Shown: positions 54,116 to 63,536 of the stretch, piece after piece
How the letters are laid out: each line of letters begins with the position of its first letter
Position numbering within the stretch: the first letter of the stretch is position 1
Source of the DNA: Bacteroidales bacterium
GTDB lineage: Bacteria > Bacteroidota > Bacteroidia > Bacteroidales > Tenuifilaceae
Length of the DNA stretch: 64,000 bases
Reading direction: 5' to 3'
Assembly: GCA_013141385.1 (NCBI GenBank)
Contig: JABFRB010000022.1
Location: forward strand, 1 to 64,000
Position numbers and translations under genes: made by a program
Notes under the pieces: generated by a model
Databases searched by the model: none
Told to the model about the DNA's origin: nothing
What the model saw: only the letters and a program-made list of their open reading frames with translations

Positions 54116-54421
54116 TCTATACTATCATAATATATTGATTTTAAGTAAATATTAGATTGGTAATTTGTCATGCTGAACGAAGTGAAGCATCTTAGATCCT
54201 TTGCTCCGCTCAGGATGACAAAGGTTTCATATTACAATTCATCATTATTAAGGAAAGGGGTTAGAATTTCCAGAGCTTACTGTTTCTTGTCATGCTGAAC
54301 GAAGTGAAATCCGAAGGATTCGCTGAAAGCAATCATTTGTATTACAGATAACTAGATCCTTCATTTCGCTCAGAACCGAACTTACGAGTTTCGGACAATG
54401 ACATCTTACGAACTAACGTTA
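54116..54421. repeat. Two partial miniature elements in tandem
   Basis: The first (about 54116-54250) starts with TAACGT and has the arms TGTCATGCTGAACGAAGTGA and CCGCTCAGGATGACA but lacks the middle. The second (about 54285-54421) has the same left arm and a complete middle, with about 30 bases inserted before its right end (CATCTTACGAACTAACGTTA). That right end supplies the TAA stop of the hybrid kinase gene. The other copies are described at 7331 and 63336. Confidence 0.75.
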
Positions 54422-57400
54422 ATTAAAGTACTTATTAAGCAGTTCCATTAATTTATCCATTTTAATCGGTTTAGCGATATAATCATTACAACCCGATTTA
54501 ATTGCTAAATCGCCATCACCTGCCAAAGCAAAGGCTGTTTGAGCAATAATAATCACTTTTTTATTAAACTTACGAATTTGTTTTGTAACCTCGAATCCAT
54601 TAATTTCTGGTATTCTAATATCCATTAAAATCAAGTCAATATCTGGGTTATTGCGGCAAATTTTTACAGCTTCGAATCCTGTTCTAGCATTTAATGTTTC
54701 AAACTTAAATTTTTCGAATGTCAGCGTAAGTAGTAATTCTGAAGTTTGATCATCTTCAACTATTAAAATCTTTAGTTTATTAATTTGATTTCCTTTTCCA
54801 TTCTTTGAACTAACTTTCTTAGTTTGAATTTCTTCAACTGGTTCGGTTATGTAAGGGATAGTAAAGAAAAATGTAGATCCTACCCCTAACGTACTTTCAA
54901 CCCAAATTTTACCACCAAGCATTTCAACATAAGATTTGGTAATTGCCAAGCCAAGACCTGCTCCCTGTAAGGCTTTACTGTCAAAAATATCAGCTTGAAT
55001 GAAACGTTCAAAAATGGCTTCTATCCTATCCTTAGGAATACCAATTCCCGTATCCTTAACATAAAACTCCAGGTAATTATCCATCTTTTCGTACCCAAAT
55101 TCAATAGTACCTTGATTAGTATATTTTATAGCATTTTTAACCAAATTAATCATAATCGCATACACTTTTTCAACGTCAGTATTAATAATTGCTTTGCTTG
55201 CTGGAAGTGCAATTCTAACAATAAGCTTCAATTTTTTTACTTCAACCTCGGGTTTAAAGAATGAATATATATATTCTATTTGCTCGTTTATATTACATTT
55301 AGAAATAACCACCTTCATTTGTCCCGATTCAATCTTCGAAATATCAATTAAATCATTGATAATGTTAAGCATTCGAATTCCACTGTTTTCTATAATATCA
55401 AGGAACTCTTGATGTTTTTCACCAGAAAGATGAGGGTTTTTAAGCAGTTCAGCAAATCCTAGAATACCATTCATTGGCGTTCTAATTTCATGTGAAATAT
55501 TGGCAAGGAAAGTAGATTTAAGTTTATCGCTCTCTTCTGCTTTTTCTTTAGCTACGACTAATTCCCTATTTATTTCATAAAGTTCCTCGTTTAATTGTCG
55601 TAATTCTTCGTTTTGCAAGGATATTTCCTCGTTTTTCTCCTTTATTATTAGCTCTGCTTGTTTACGCTCAGTAATATCTAGAATTGTTCCATACAGTTTA
55701 ATCGGATTGCCATTTAAATCATATTCTAATTCACCAAGTCCGTGTACCCAACGTTCTTTTTTATCAAGCCAACGAACTATCATATATTCCTTATTAAACA
55801 GCTGATGGTTTTCTAAAACATCAATTGAAATATAATTATTTATTAAAGAACGCCAATCCGGATGAATTAGCTCCAACCAACCATTAAGGGTTCGGTTATA
55901 ACTTTCATCTATTCCAAAAATTTCATCAAGAATTTCAGAGCTTTTCCATATACCTATTTTTATGTCCCAAACATAACTTCCTAATCGGGCAACTTTCTGA
56001 GATTCTCTGAGAAGTAGTTCACTTTGTATTAAGGCCTCTTCCGCCTTCTTACGTTCAATAGTGTTGGCTATTTGATCCGAAACAAAATCCAGAATTTGTT
56101 TCTCCTGTTCTCCATACGCTTTTGTATTTGAATAGTGTTGTACAGCTATTACACCAATAACCTTTTCTCCATTTTTTAGTGGGGCTCCTAACCAACATGC
56201 AGATTGGGTTCCTAACATTACTATTTCTCCATTAATAACCTTCTCCTTTTGAAGATTGCCATCAAAAAGAAGCGAGTGCCCTGTTTTAATAACACTTGCT
56301 GTTAAACCTTTTTCAAGTGTTAATGCTGGTGGCGGTTTATCAACCTCATCAACAAAGTAGGGGAAATAGATAATATTTTTAACATCATCATAAAGAGCCA
56401 CATAGAAATTGTCTGCCGGCATAAAACTCTTTATAATCTGGTGAACTGCATAGTACAATTCATCTAAGCCTTTAGCAGTTTCCGGTACCCTCGCAATTTG
56501 ATAAAGGGCATGCTCAAGAAGCTGAGCACGTTTGCGTTCAGTGATATTACTAACAATATGCACAGCACCGGAAAACTGGTCATCTTCATCAATAATAGGA
56601 TCGACTGAGATGTTGTACCATTTATCATCAATCTTTAAATCCATTGATTCTCTTTTATGGCTCACTTTTGACCTTAAAAAAGGACATTCATGGATTGGTT
56701 CAGCAGTACCGTGAAAAATTTCCCAACAATGCTTATGAGAAATTTCGCTTATGTTGTGTTTAGAAAAATGCTCCAACTTATTGTTGGAATGCACTATTAG
56801 TTGTTCCTTATCGAGCTGCCAAATAGCATCATCAACAGCATTAAAAGTAGTTTGCCATTCTAATGCCGCTTGGGCAAGTTTCTCTTCCGCCTGCCTACGT
56901 TCAGATATATCTTGCAATATGCAGTGAGTTTGCTTAAATTTTCCATCCAAATCATAACCAATCTTTCCATCAAATGCAATGAACAACCTATTACCATTTT
57001 TATGAACCATTATAAATTCACTATGAATCTTGCCTTTGGCCTTGAAAATTGGAAATCGCTCTCGAAAACTATCCCGATACTCTGGGGCAAGATAGTCTCC
57101 AAACCACGTTCCAATTACCTCCTCATGTGAATAACCAAGTATATCTAACCATTGCTGGTTTACTTCAATAAAATTACCATCAAAATCTAGCGATTGGTAG
57201 CCAAGTGGAGCTTTATCAAATAATTGAGTGAATCGCTCCTCGCTTGCTTTTAATTGTTTTGTTATATTTTCCTTTTCAACAATTTGTGTCTTAAGCTGTA
57301 AATTACTGTATGCATTTTCAGAAAGTTCCTTTGCAAATACAAACAGCATTTTCGATACTTTAGTAAATTGCTCAAGCGACATAACAGGGACTTCAGCAAG

Positions 57401-57856
57401 AGCCTGCATATACACATCCCTATTTACCCCAATTTCATCAGCATACTGTAGCATTTGTTTTTCATCCAATGCCTCATTTTTTACCTGTCCAATTAACCAA
57501 TTTGCGATATGTTTACCTCCAACAGTGATACTTACACCAGCATCCCACAATCCTCCGCTCAAGCAAGCTTGAATAATAGGACCATTAGGGTTTTCTCTAC
57601 CTATTATTGCGTCTGACTTAAAACAGTTTATAAGACCCTTTTCGGTTTTACGAATAACATTACTACACAAACGGCAGAAATTACTTGGTTTAGTAATAGG
57701 TGTACCATCGATATGTGTAATAATTGATGCTACTCCACATGCTTCAGAAAACAAATCTTGTAGGTGTTGGAACTCATCAATGTCAAATAGGTCTCCAAAC
57801 CGTATATTGTCTAGGGCATCAGTAACTGTATCTAAAGGGATTATTTTTTTTTTCAT
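54419..57856 (-). CDS. PocR-PAS-GAF hybrid sensor histidine kinase
   Basis: A protein of 1145 residues. Order: PocR sensory domain (about 20-185, with the Cys set FCRLCSNVI and LINCFKSD), PAS (about 205-330), PAS (about 335-445), GAF (about 455-605), PAS (about 615-735), coiled coil, HisKA with NISHEIRTPMNGILGF (His789), HATPase (DTGIGIPKDR, GAGLGLAITKSY) and a receiver with Asp1079 in LMDIRIPEINGF. No membrane segment. PocR domains bind small hydrocarbon-type ligands such as propanediol. The signal and the output partner are unknown, as no response regulator is nearby. Confidence 0.93.
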   Translation of the reverse strand: MKKKIIPLDTVTDALDNIRFGDLFDIDEFQHLQDLFSEACGVASIITHIDGTPITKPSNFCRLCSNVIRKTEKGLINCFKSDAIIGRENPNGPIIQACLSGGLWDAGVSITVGGKHIANWLIGQVKNEALDEKQMLQYADEIGVNRDVYMQALAEVPVMSLEQFTKVSKMLFVFAKELSENAYSNLQLKTQIVEKENITKQLKASEERFTQLFDKAPLGYQSLDFDGNFIEVNQQWLDILGYSHEEVIGTWFGDYLAPEYRDSFRERFPIFKAKGKIHSEFIMVHKNGNRLFIAFDGKIGYDLDGKFKQTHCILQDISERRQAEEKLAQAALEWQTTFNAVDDAIWQLDKEQLIVHSNNKLEHFSKHNISEISHKHCWEIFHGTAEPIHECPFLRSKVSHKRESMDLKIDDKWYNISVDPIIDEDDQFSGAVHIVSNITERKRAQLLEHALYQIARVPETAKGLDELYYAVHQIIKSFMPADNFYVALYDDVKNIIYFPYFVDEVDKPPPALTLEKGLTASVIKTGHSLLFDGNLQKEKVINGEIVMLGTQSACWLGAPLKNGEKVIGVIAVQHYSNTKAYGEQEKQILDFVSDQIANTIERKKAEEALIQSELLLRESQKVARLGSYVWDIKIGIWKSSEILDEIFGIDESYNRTLNGWLELIHPDWRSLINNYISIDVLENHQLFNKEYMIVRWLDKKERWVHGLGELEYDLNGNPIKLYGTILDITERKQAELIIKEKNEEISLQNEELRQLNEELYEINRELVVAKEKAEESDKLKSTFLANISHEIRTPMNGILGFAELLKNPHLSGEKHQEFLDIIENSGIRMLNIINDLIDISKIESGQMKVVISKCNINEQIEYIYSFFKPEVEVKKLKLIVRIALPASKAIINTDVEKVYAIMINLVKNAIKYTNQGTIEFGYEKMDNYLEFYVKDTGIGIPKDRIEAIFERFIQADIFDSKALQGAGLGLAITKSYVEMLGGKIWVESTLGVGSTFFFTIPYITEPVEEIQTKKVSSKNGKGNQINKLKILIVEDDQTSELLLTLTFEKFKFETLNARTGFEAVKICRNNPDIDLILMDIRIPEINGFEVTKQIRKFNKKVIIIAQTAFALAGDGDLAIKSGCNDYIAKPIKMDKLMELLNKYFN

Positions 57857-58519
57857 TAAAATCCTTTCATTAAGGTTTAATAGAGATTAACTACAACCTC
57901 TAGTGAATTAGAAAAATTTTAAAAAAATATGGTTTTCCTATTGATAAAAGAGAAAACATACTCAAATATATTTTCCTAAAAATAGAATTGTAAATTACTG
58001 AAAAGATCAGAAAAAATGATTGTTTAATAGATGATTTCCCTCATCATTATATCCTTCTCAAAATAGTATAATTGTAACTACTCAGGTACATAATTTTGAA
58101 AGAAAAAAAAAGTCAATTATACACGCTATTCTTGCAGCAATAACTCTCGCAAAGTCGCCAAGTTCGCGAAAAAGAAAAAACTAAAAGTTTTTTCCCTTTG
58201 CGCTGACTTGTTGTAGTCATTCCAAGATTCTCAAACTTTCGATAAAACTATATTGATGTGTTTTTGCTGTTGCTTTTCTTATAGTTTCTCCAAATTCATC
58301 GCCTTTATTATAACCTCTACGGAATAATACCTTAATTTATTTGCGACTTTACGTGCGAATTTTTTAACACGCAGAATAGTTACGTATAATTTAATGAGGT
58401 GTGAAAACTTTTAAATCTAAATTTTAACTCGTTTACCAATTTTTAGATGCACAAAAGATTAAATCTGCATATAAAGATGAATTATTCTTACCTTTAAAAA
58501 CTTTTTAATACGTGGTACT
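57857..58519. other. 663-base spacer with nested inverted repeats
   Basis: The CGCAAAG at 58148-58154 faces CTTTGCG at 58196-58202. Nested inside is the hairpin AAAAAACT-AAA-AGTTTTTT (around 58175-58193). Such CGCAAAG-type palindromes are scattered in many genomes. I see no open frame of note, and no clear promoter consensus for the divergent genes on either side. Confidence 0.5.
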
Positions 58520-59767
58520 ATGGCAATAATACCTAGCAAATATATGCGCATAAATATTTTAAAAATAGCAACTATTGCTATTAGTTTACTGCTTTCTATA
58601 ACCTCCAATGCACAGGTTAAAGATACAGTTCTACCCGATAATTATGTAGTAATGCTTTCGCTTGATGGTTTTAGATGGGATTATTCAACCGTATATAAGA
58701 CTCCAAATCTAAACCAGATTGCAGCAAATGGTGTAAAAGCGGATGCAATGATTTCATGCTATCCATCTAAAACTTTTCCCAATCACTACAGTATGGCTAC
58801 TGGACTATACCCCGATAATCATGGAATAGTAAATAACTCTTTCTTTGATTCGGTTCTCGGTTTCTACTCAATAGGTGATAGGCAAAGTGTAGAATTTCCT
58901 GATTTTTATGGTGGTGAACCAATATGGGTTACCGCAGAGAAGCAGGGTGTAATATCGGCTTCGTTTTATTGGGTAGGCAGCGAATCGCAAATAAAAGGTG
59001 TTCAACCAACCTACTGGAAAAAATATAGCCAGAGAATCCCCCTTTCTAATAGAATAGATACGGTTATTCACTGGCTATCATTACCAAAAAGTGTAAGACC
59101 AAGATTAATTACATGGTACTATCAAGAACCCGATTGGACTAGCCATGAATATAGTCCTGTATCGCCAAAAACCAAGGCGGTTGTTGAAAATATCGATAGC
59201 TTACTTGGAGTTTTTATTGTTAAAGTTAAAGCCCTTCCCAATGCATCAAAAATCAATATTATAATCGTTTCCGATCATGGGATGGCTAGTATTTCTAAGG
59301 ATAAAGTCGTAAATCTTTCAAGTTATATAGATAAGGATTGGTTTGATGTTGTAGCTGGTGGAAATCCAGTATATAGCCTTCAACCTAAAGAGCAGTATTC
59401 TAAACAAGCCTTGGAGATACTCAAAAAAATTCCTAACCTCAAAGTTTGGGAACGGGATAGTATTCCTAAAAGATATCATTATGGTAAAAACCCCAGAGTT
59501 TCAGATATTCTTATTGAAGCAGATTTAGGTTATAGTGTAAATTGGGGTAGCGATAGGGAGCGATTTTCTGGCGGTACTCATGGTTATGATAACCAATACC
59601 CCGATATGCAAGGAATTTTCTATGCATTTGGCCCAGCCTTTAAGAAAGGTTATCATCAACCTGCATTTATGAATATTGATCTTTACCCCTTAATTACTCA
59701 TATTCTTGGAATAAAGCCTGAACCTGTTGATGGTAAACTCTATGAAGTGGAAGGGATGCTAAATTAA
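58520..59767 (+). CDS. Ectonucleotide pyrophosphatase/phosphodiesterase-type enzyme
   Basis: A protein of 415 residues; the ATG at 58544 is an alternative and gives a cleaner signal peptide (ending ITSNAQ). Alkaline-phosphatase superfamily: LSLDGFRWDY (first zinc Asp), the nucleophile in YPSKTFPNHYSMATGLYP (Thr of SKTFPN), IIVSDHGMAS (zinc Asp/His) and GTHGYDNQYPDMQ (zinc His). This pattern is that of NPP enzymes, which cleave nucleotide pyrophosphates or phosphodiesters in the periplasm. Likely to be a nucleotide-scavenging enzyme. Confidence 0.93.
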   Translation: MAIIPSKYMRINILKIATIAISLLLSITSNAQVKDTVLPDNYVVMLSLDGFRWDYSTVYKTPNLNQIAANGVKADAMISCYPSKTFPNHYSMATGLYPDNHGIVNNSFFDSVLGFYSIGDRQSVEFPDFYGGEPIWVTAEKQGVISASFYWVGSESQIKGVQPTYWKKYSQRIPLSNRIDTVIHWLSLPKSVRPRLITWYYQEPDWTSHEYSPVSPKTKAVVENIDSLLGVFIVKVKALPNASKINIIIVSDHGMASISKDKVVNLSSYIDKDWFDVVAGGNPVYSLQPKEQYSKQALEILKKIPNLKVWERDSIPKRYHYGKNPRVSDILIEADLGYSVNWGSDRERFSGGTHGYDNQYPDMQGIFYAFGPAFKKGYHQPAFMNIDLYPLITHILGIKPEPVDGKLYEVEGMLN

Positions 59768-59783
59768 GTGATAAAGTATTTAT

Positions 59784-59821
59784 AAAAATGCAGTATTGTT
59801 TCTGAGCAATACTGCATTTTT
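59784..59821. terminator. Bidirectional hairpin terminator
   Basis: A 15-bp perfect stem AAAAATGCAGTATTG / CAATACTGCATTTTT (59784-59798 and 59807-59821) with an 8-base loop lies between the convergent NPP and S9 peptidase genes and can serve both. Confidence 0.92.
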
Positions 59822-59837
59822 ATTTATTATCCCTTAA

Positions 59838-60914
59838 CTATTTCAAAGGAAGATACGCTGCTTTATTAATTTCCTCAACACTTTTAATCGACTTTGGAGG
59901 GTTAAGATACTGAGCAAGAAATTTATATATTTTTACACGAATCTCTTTTGCCGTTTTTGAATCAATCCTATCGAACGAGTGACCACCAGGAATATCCTTG
60001 AATATCTCATATTCAAATTTTTTCCCTTCCGCTTTTAATGCTTGAATCAAATGCTCAACCTCCAAAACGTATACATCATCATCGTTGGTATTGGTATGGA
60101 TTAATAATGGGGTTTGTAATTTAGCAGCATTCCATGCAGGAGAACGCTGACGATATAGGTTTACATCCTCGTGAGCTGTCTTTCCCAAATGAAAGTCGGC
60201 AGAAAATTCTTCTCTGTAATCTTCCGTGGAATATCCCATTCGAGCAATAAGGTCTGAAACAGGAACACCAGCAAAGGCACATTTATAGGCATTTGGATTA
60301 TTGAATATATTCATTAAAGCAATCATTCCACCATGACTCCAGCCAATAATGCCTACCCTATCCTTATCAATAAAATCGTAATTTTCTATCATATACTGGC
60401 GGCTGGCATCACAGTCGTCATTCTCTAATCCACCATAATCAATCTGCTCATAAAATCCCTTGCCATACCCTGTACTTCCACGATACTCTGGAGCAACAAC
60501 AATATACCCTTGAGCCATCATTTCACGGATAATATGAGTGTAATAGGTTGTAAAATCGGCATGTACTCCACCATGAGGCAAAACCAATAAAGGGTATTTT
60601 TTAGACAGATCAATATTTTTAGGAATAAAGATGTATGACCAAAATTTAAGAGGATTCTTTGCCCCCATTGCGGTTGGGTTTTTTACCTTAGCCGGCGGAG
60701 ATCCGTACATAAATACTTTATCGATGAATGCATAATCGGCAAGTTTATTGTACCATAGCCCATCATCAACCATTTTTTGTAGCTGGTCTAAGCGATGATT
60801 AAGATCCACATTATCCTCTTTTAGCTTTGAAATCTCGCTTTTTAAAGTCTGCTCATCCTGAGAGTATGAGATTAATGGGAAAAGTACTGCTATTAGAAAT
60901 AGTAACTTTTTCAT
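59838..60914 (-). CDS. Secreted S9-family prolyl oligopeptidase-like hydrolase
   Basis: A protein of 358 residues. A signal peptide (to about 18) and short coiled coil (about 20-50) precede an alpha/beta hydrolase domain: LPHGGVHADF oxyanion region, nucleophile Ser in GIIGWSHGGM, the acid in NTNDDDVYV and catalytic His in DIPGGHSFDR. It lacks the beta-propeller of full-length family members. Probably hydrolyses short peptides or esters in the periplasm. Confidence 0.87.
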   Translation of the reverse strand: MKKLLFLIAVLFPLISYSQDEQTLKSEISKLKEDNVDLNHRLDQLQKMVDDGLWYNKLADYAFIDKVFMYGSPPAKVKNPTAMGAKNPLKFWSYIFIPKNIDLSKKYPLLVLPHGGVHADFTTYYTHIIREMMAQGYIVVAPEYRGSTGYGKGFYEQIDYGGLENDDCDASRQYMIENYDFIDKDRVGIIGWSHGGMIALMNIFNNPNAYKCAFAGVPVSDLIARMGYSTEDYREEFSADFHLGKTAHEDVNLYRQRSPAWNAAKLQTPLLIHTNTNDDDVYVLEVEHLIQALKAEGKKFEYEIFKDIPGGHSFDRIDSKTAKEIRVKIYKFLAQYLNPPKSIKSVEEINKAAYLPLK

Positions 60915-60996
60915 CTGTTTAAAATTTTATAAATAATTGATATATAATTGATTATCATTTCTCTTCTAGTAATATTAATTGCCTAAACTCAGATGG

Positions 60997-61048
60997 AATG
61001 TCCATGTTTTGATCATTGCGCTTGGTGTTCCTTAGCAACATGGACATT
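60997..61048. repeat. 12-bp inverted repeat in the divergent spacer
   Basis: AATGTCCATGTT (60997-61008) and AACATGGACATT (61037-61048) pair around 28 bases. It has no T run and lies between the divergent S9 peptidase and BlaI-type genes, outside the BlaI operators. It may be a transcript-end structure of a small RNA, or a repeat relic. Confidence 0.5.
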
Positions 61049-61152
61049 TCATATGATTATTTTAAGGTATAATTTCATTTTACAAAATTAAGAAACCATT
61101 TTATTAAACAATACGCACTGATTTCCAATTATATGAAAATTATTTTACAAAT

Positions 61153-61198
61153 AACTAACAATTTTAGTTGCATAACTAAATGTTTTAGTTTATATTTG
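61153..61198 (+). promoter_or_regulatory. Double BlaI/MecI-type operator overlapping the promoter
   Basis: Two palindromes, AACTAACAATTTTAGTT (61153-61169) and AACTAAATGTTTTAGTT (61174-61190), are centred 21 bases apart, on the same face of the helix. A promoter fits between them: TTG at 61168-61170, a 20-base spacer, and TATATTTG at 61191-61198. A bound repressor would cover the promoter. The ATG of the regulator gene is four bases after the -7 box, so the mRNA may be leaderless. Confidence 0.8.
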
Positions 61199-61202
61199 TT
61201 TC

Positions 61203-61589
61203 ATGAAGGAACTAACAAAAGCAGAAGAAGAAGTAATGGAGTATTTATGGAAGCTTAATAAGGCTTTCGTAAAGGATATCCTAGAACTCTTTCCAGAGCC
61301 TAAACCTGCCTATACTACCGTCTCTACCATGGTTAGAATATTAGAGCGGAAAGGTATGGTGGGGTTTAATGCCTACGGCAAAAATCATGAATACTATCCT
61401 TTAGTTACCAAGAAGGAATATGCAAGGCTTTGCTTCAAACATGTGCTAACAAAGCACTATAACAACTCATGGAAAAAGTTCGCCTCATTCTTCTCCTCCG
61501 AGAATGAGGTAACTCTCTCGGAGCTAGAAGAGCTGAAAAAGCTTATCGATGATCAAATAGAACAACGAAAAGCAAAGAAAAATGAATAA
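61203..61589 (+). CDS. BlaI/MecI/CopY-family repressor
   Basis: A protein of 128 residues: winged helix with MKELTKAEEEVMEYLWKL at the start and PKPAYTTVSTMVRILERKGMV as the recognition region (shortened here: AYTTVSTMVRILERKG), then a dimerising C-terminal helix. It represses its own operon through the operators at 61153-61190, and cleavage or release by the M56 partner relieves this. The gene overlaps the partner gene by eight bases. Confidence 0.94.
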   Translation: MKELTKAEEEVMEYLWKLNKAFVKDILELFPEPKPAYTTVSTMVRILERKGMVGFNAYGKNHEYYPLVTKKEYARLCFKHVLTKHYNNSWKKFASFFSSENEVTLSELEELKKLIDDQIEQRKAKKNE

Positions 61590-63327
61590 TCTACTATTGT
61601 ATATTTTATCAGTGGGAGTTTGTCTTGCACTATTCGTGTCTGCATATCAAATCTTCTTGAAGACTAGTAATCAATTTAACCTATGTAGGTTTTATCTGAT
61701 AGCCTCTATTCTTTTGTCTTTTCTAATTCCTTCAATGCCAATTGATTTGGGGATAAACCCATTATTCAGCTTTGAATCAAAAAAGGTGTTACATGAAAAA
61801 ATTGAATCGATTGATTTAACCTTAATAAAAGATAAAATAGATGAATCAAACCTAAAGAATTATTCCAATTGGAGTGTAAATTCTTTACGAAATATTGGGT
61901 TAATTGTATTTTCAATATCCCTTCTTCTATTCATTCGATTCATTTACCGTTTTGGTTCAATAATCTTTATTCACACTTCTGGGAAAAAAGTGAAATCAAA
62001 AGAAGGATTAAACCTGATTTTTACTGATAAAACAGATAATGCTTTTTCATTTCTAAGGTATATTTTTATTAACCCTTTAAAATTTTCTGATGAAGAAAAA
62101 AGGTTGATAATAGAGCATGAATGTGAACATATACGACATTTTCACTCAATCGACCTGATGCTAGTTGAACTTCTTATCGTATTGCAGTGGTTTAACCCTT
62201 TTGCATACATCGCACGACGTAAACTGATTGAACTTCATGAGTTTATTGCCGATAACGGTGTAATCAGAAATGGTGCCGACCCCTACTCCTATCAAAATCT
62301 TCTGCTTTCGGTTGTTACTTCTTCATGCCTGCCAAGCGCAGGAAACCAACTAAGTGCATTTATCACTAAAAAACGAATAGCCATGATAGGAAAACCGATG
62401 AACCAAACCGGACGATGGATTAACTTTTTAATTCTAGTGCCCATAGCTGTAATTCTAATTATTGGAATATCAGCATTTTCGCCTAAAGAATCAATAGAAA
62501 ACGAGGTTACATACAAAACACCGAAATCAATTATATCCCAAAACAATAATTTATCGGGAAAAGAAGAATTGATGGCAAGGGTTCGGAAAGAACTTAAAGA
62601 TGTAAATCTAAAAGATTTCTATATAAATGTACAGCCAAAAGGCTCAAATACAATAGCCTCTCCTGACAATTATAGTAGTTATTCTGTGATTTTAAAAAAG
62701 GATTGTATTTTCAACCTATACTTCTTTTCAGGCAGTAAAGAAGATAAACTTGTTGCCAAGATAGAAAGCGGAAAACCAGAAGAATTGGTTTTAGAGAAGG
62801 AATTCAATTTTTCATACTCTTCTAAAACAACCTTTGTTCCAAAACAAACTGGTGCTTATCGCTTATCAGTATCTAATCTCTCCTCTAAAAGAGCAGATGC
62901 ATTGATGGTGGTTACTTTTAATGAATCAATTTTATCTCAAAGCAAGGATAATCAGGATTTACAAAAAGTCGATACATTAAAGAAAAAGATTACTTCCAAA
63001 AACGATGAAGAGGTATTCCTTGTTGTAGAACAAATGCCTAGCTTTGGAACGGAAGATGCTAATGGATTCCGAGCCTGGATTGCTGCTAATTTGAAATACC
63101 CTAAAGAGGCCGCGGATAAGGGGATTCAGGGAAGAGTGTTTGTGCAATATATTGTTGAGAAAGATGGTAGTATTACAAACGTAAAGGTAGTACGCAGTGC
63201 TAATTCAATTCTCGATAAAGAGGCAATAAGGGTTGTAGAATCTTCACCGAAATGGAATCCAGGAAAGCAAAAAGGAAAACCAGTTCGAGTATCATTCACT
63301 TTCCCAATCACTTTTACACTAAACTAA
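61582..63327 (+). CDS. BlaR1-type M56 metallopeptidase with C-terminal TonB domain
   Basis: A protein of 581 residues. Four membrane segments surround a cytoplasmic M56 peptidase domain with the zinc motif HECEH (HExxH, in IEHECEHIRHF) and a distal Glu in ELHEFIADN. After the last segment (about 276-296) lies a periplasmic part with a beta-sandwich-like domain (about 330-460). A TonB C-terminal domain follows (about 490-580; GIQGRVFVQYIVEKDGSITN). There is no penicillin-binding sensor. It probably senses an envelope state through its periplasmic domains and inactivates the repressor. The TonB fold may only be a protein-binding module. Confidence 0.92.
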   Translation: MNNLLLYILSVGVCLALFVSAYQIFLKTSNQFNLCRFYLIASILLSFLIPSMPIDLGINPLFSFESKKVLHEKIESIDLTLIKDKIDESNLKNYSNWSVNSLRNIGLIVFSISLLLFIRFIYRFGSIIFIHTSGKKVKSKEGLNLIFTDKTDNAFSFLRYIFINPLKFSDEEKRLIIEHECEHIRHFHSIDLMLVELLIVLQWFNPFAYIARRKLIELHEFIADNGVIRNGADPYSYQNLLLSVVTSSCLPSAGNQLSAFITKKRIAMIGKPMNQTGRWINFLILVPIAVILIIGISAFSPKESIENEVTYKTPKSIISQNNNLSGKEELMARVRKELKDVNLKDFYINVQPKGSNTIASPDNYSSYSVILKKDCIFNLYFFSGSKEDKLVAKIESGKPEELVLEKEFNFSYSSKTTFVPKQTGAYRLSVSNLSSKRADALMVVTFNESILSQSKDNQDLQKVDTLKKKITSKNDEEVFLVVEQMPSFGTEDANGFRAWIAANLKYPKEAADKGIQGRVFVQYIVEKDGSITNVKVVRSANSILDKEAIRVVESSPKWNPGKQKGKPVRVSFTFPITFTLN

Positions 63328-63335
63328 AGGTAAAA

Positions 63336-63486
63336 TAACGTCAGTTCAATGTAAGGTGTCATCCTGAGCGAAGCGAAGGATCTAACAGTCTATAAAACAG
63401 ATGCTTCACTTCGTTCAGCATGACAAAGCAACAATCTAACACTATGCTTAGGATCAATATGTTATACTTACATTGGACTCGCATTA
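63336..63486. repeat. Miniature inverted-repeat element, opposite-orientation copy
   Basis: A 151-bp element with left end TAACGTCAGTTCAATGTAAG and a right end that, reversed, reads TAATGCGAGTCCAATGTAAG. The interior reads on the opposite strand as in the 7331 copy, including TGTCATGCTGAACGAAGTGA and AGATCCTTCGCTTCGCTCAG. It lies between the M56 gene and the MFS gene, about nine bases after the M56 stop. Confidence 0.8.
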
Positions 63487-63499
63487 AAATAAAAAAATA

Positions 63500-63536
63500 A
63501 AAGTAGGACTGAGAGCTAATTCAGTCCTACTTTATT
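63500..63536. terminator. Bidirectional hairpin terminator
   Basis: The stem AAAGTAGGACTGA / TCAGTCCTACTTT (63500-63512 and 63521-63533) with an 8-base loop ends the minus-strand MFS gene (it overlaps its stop) and can also stop transcripts from the BlaI operon. Confidence 0.9.
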
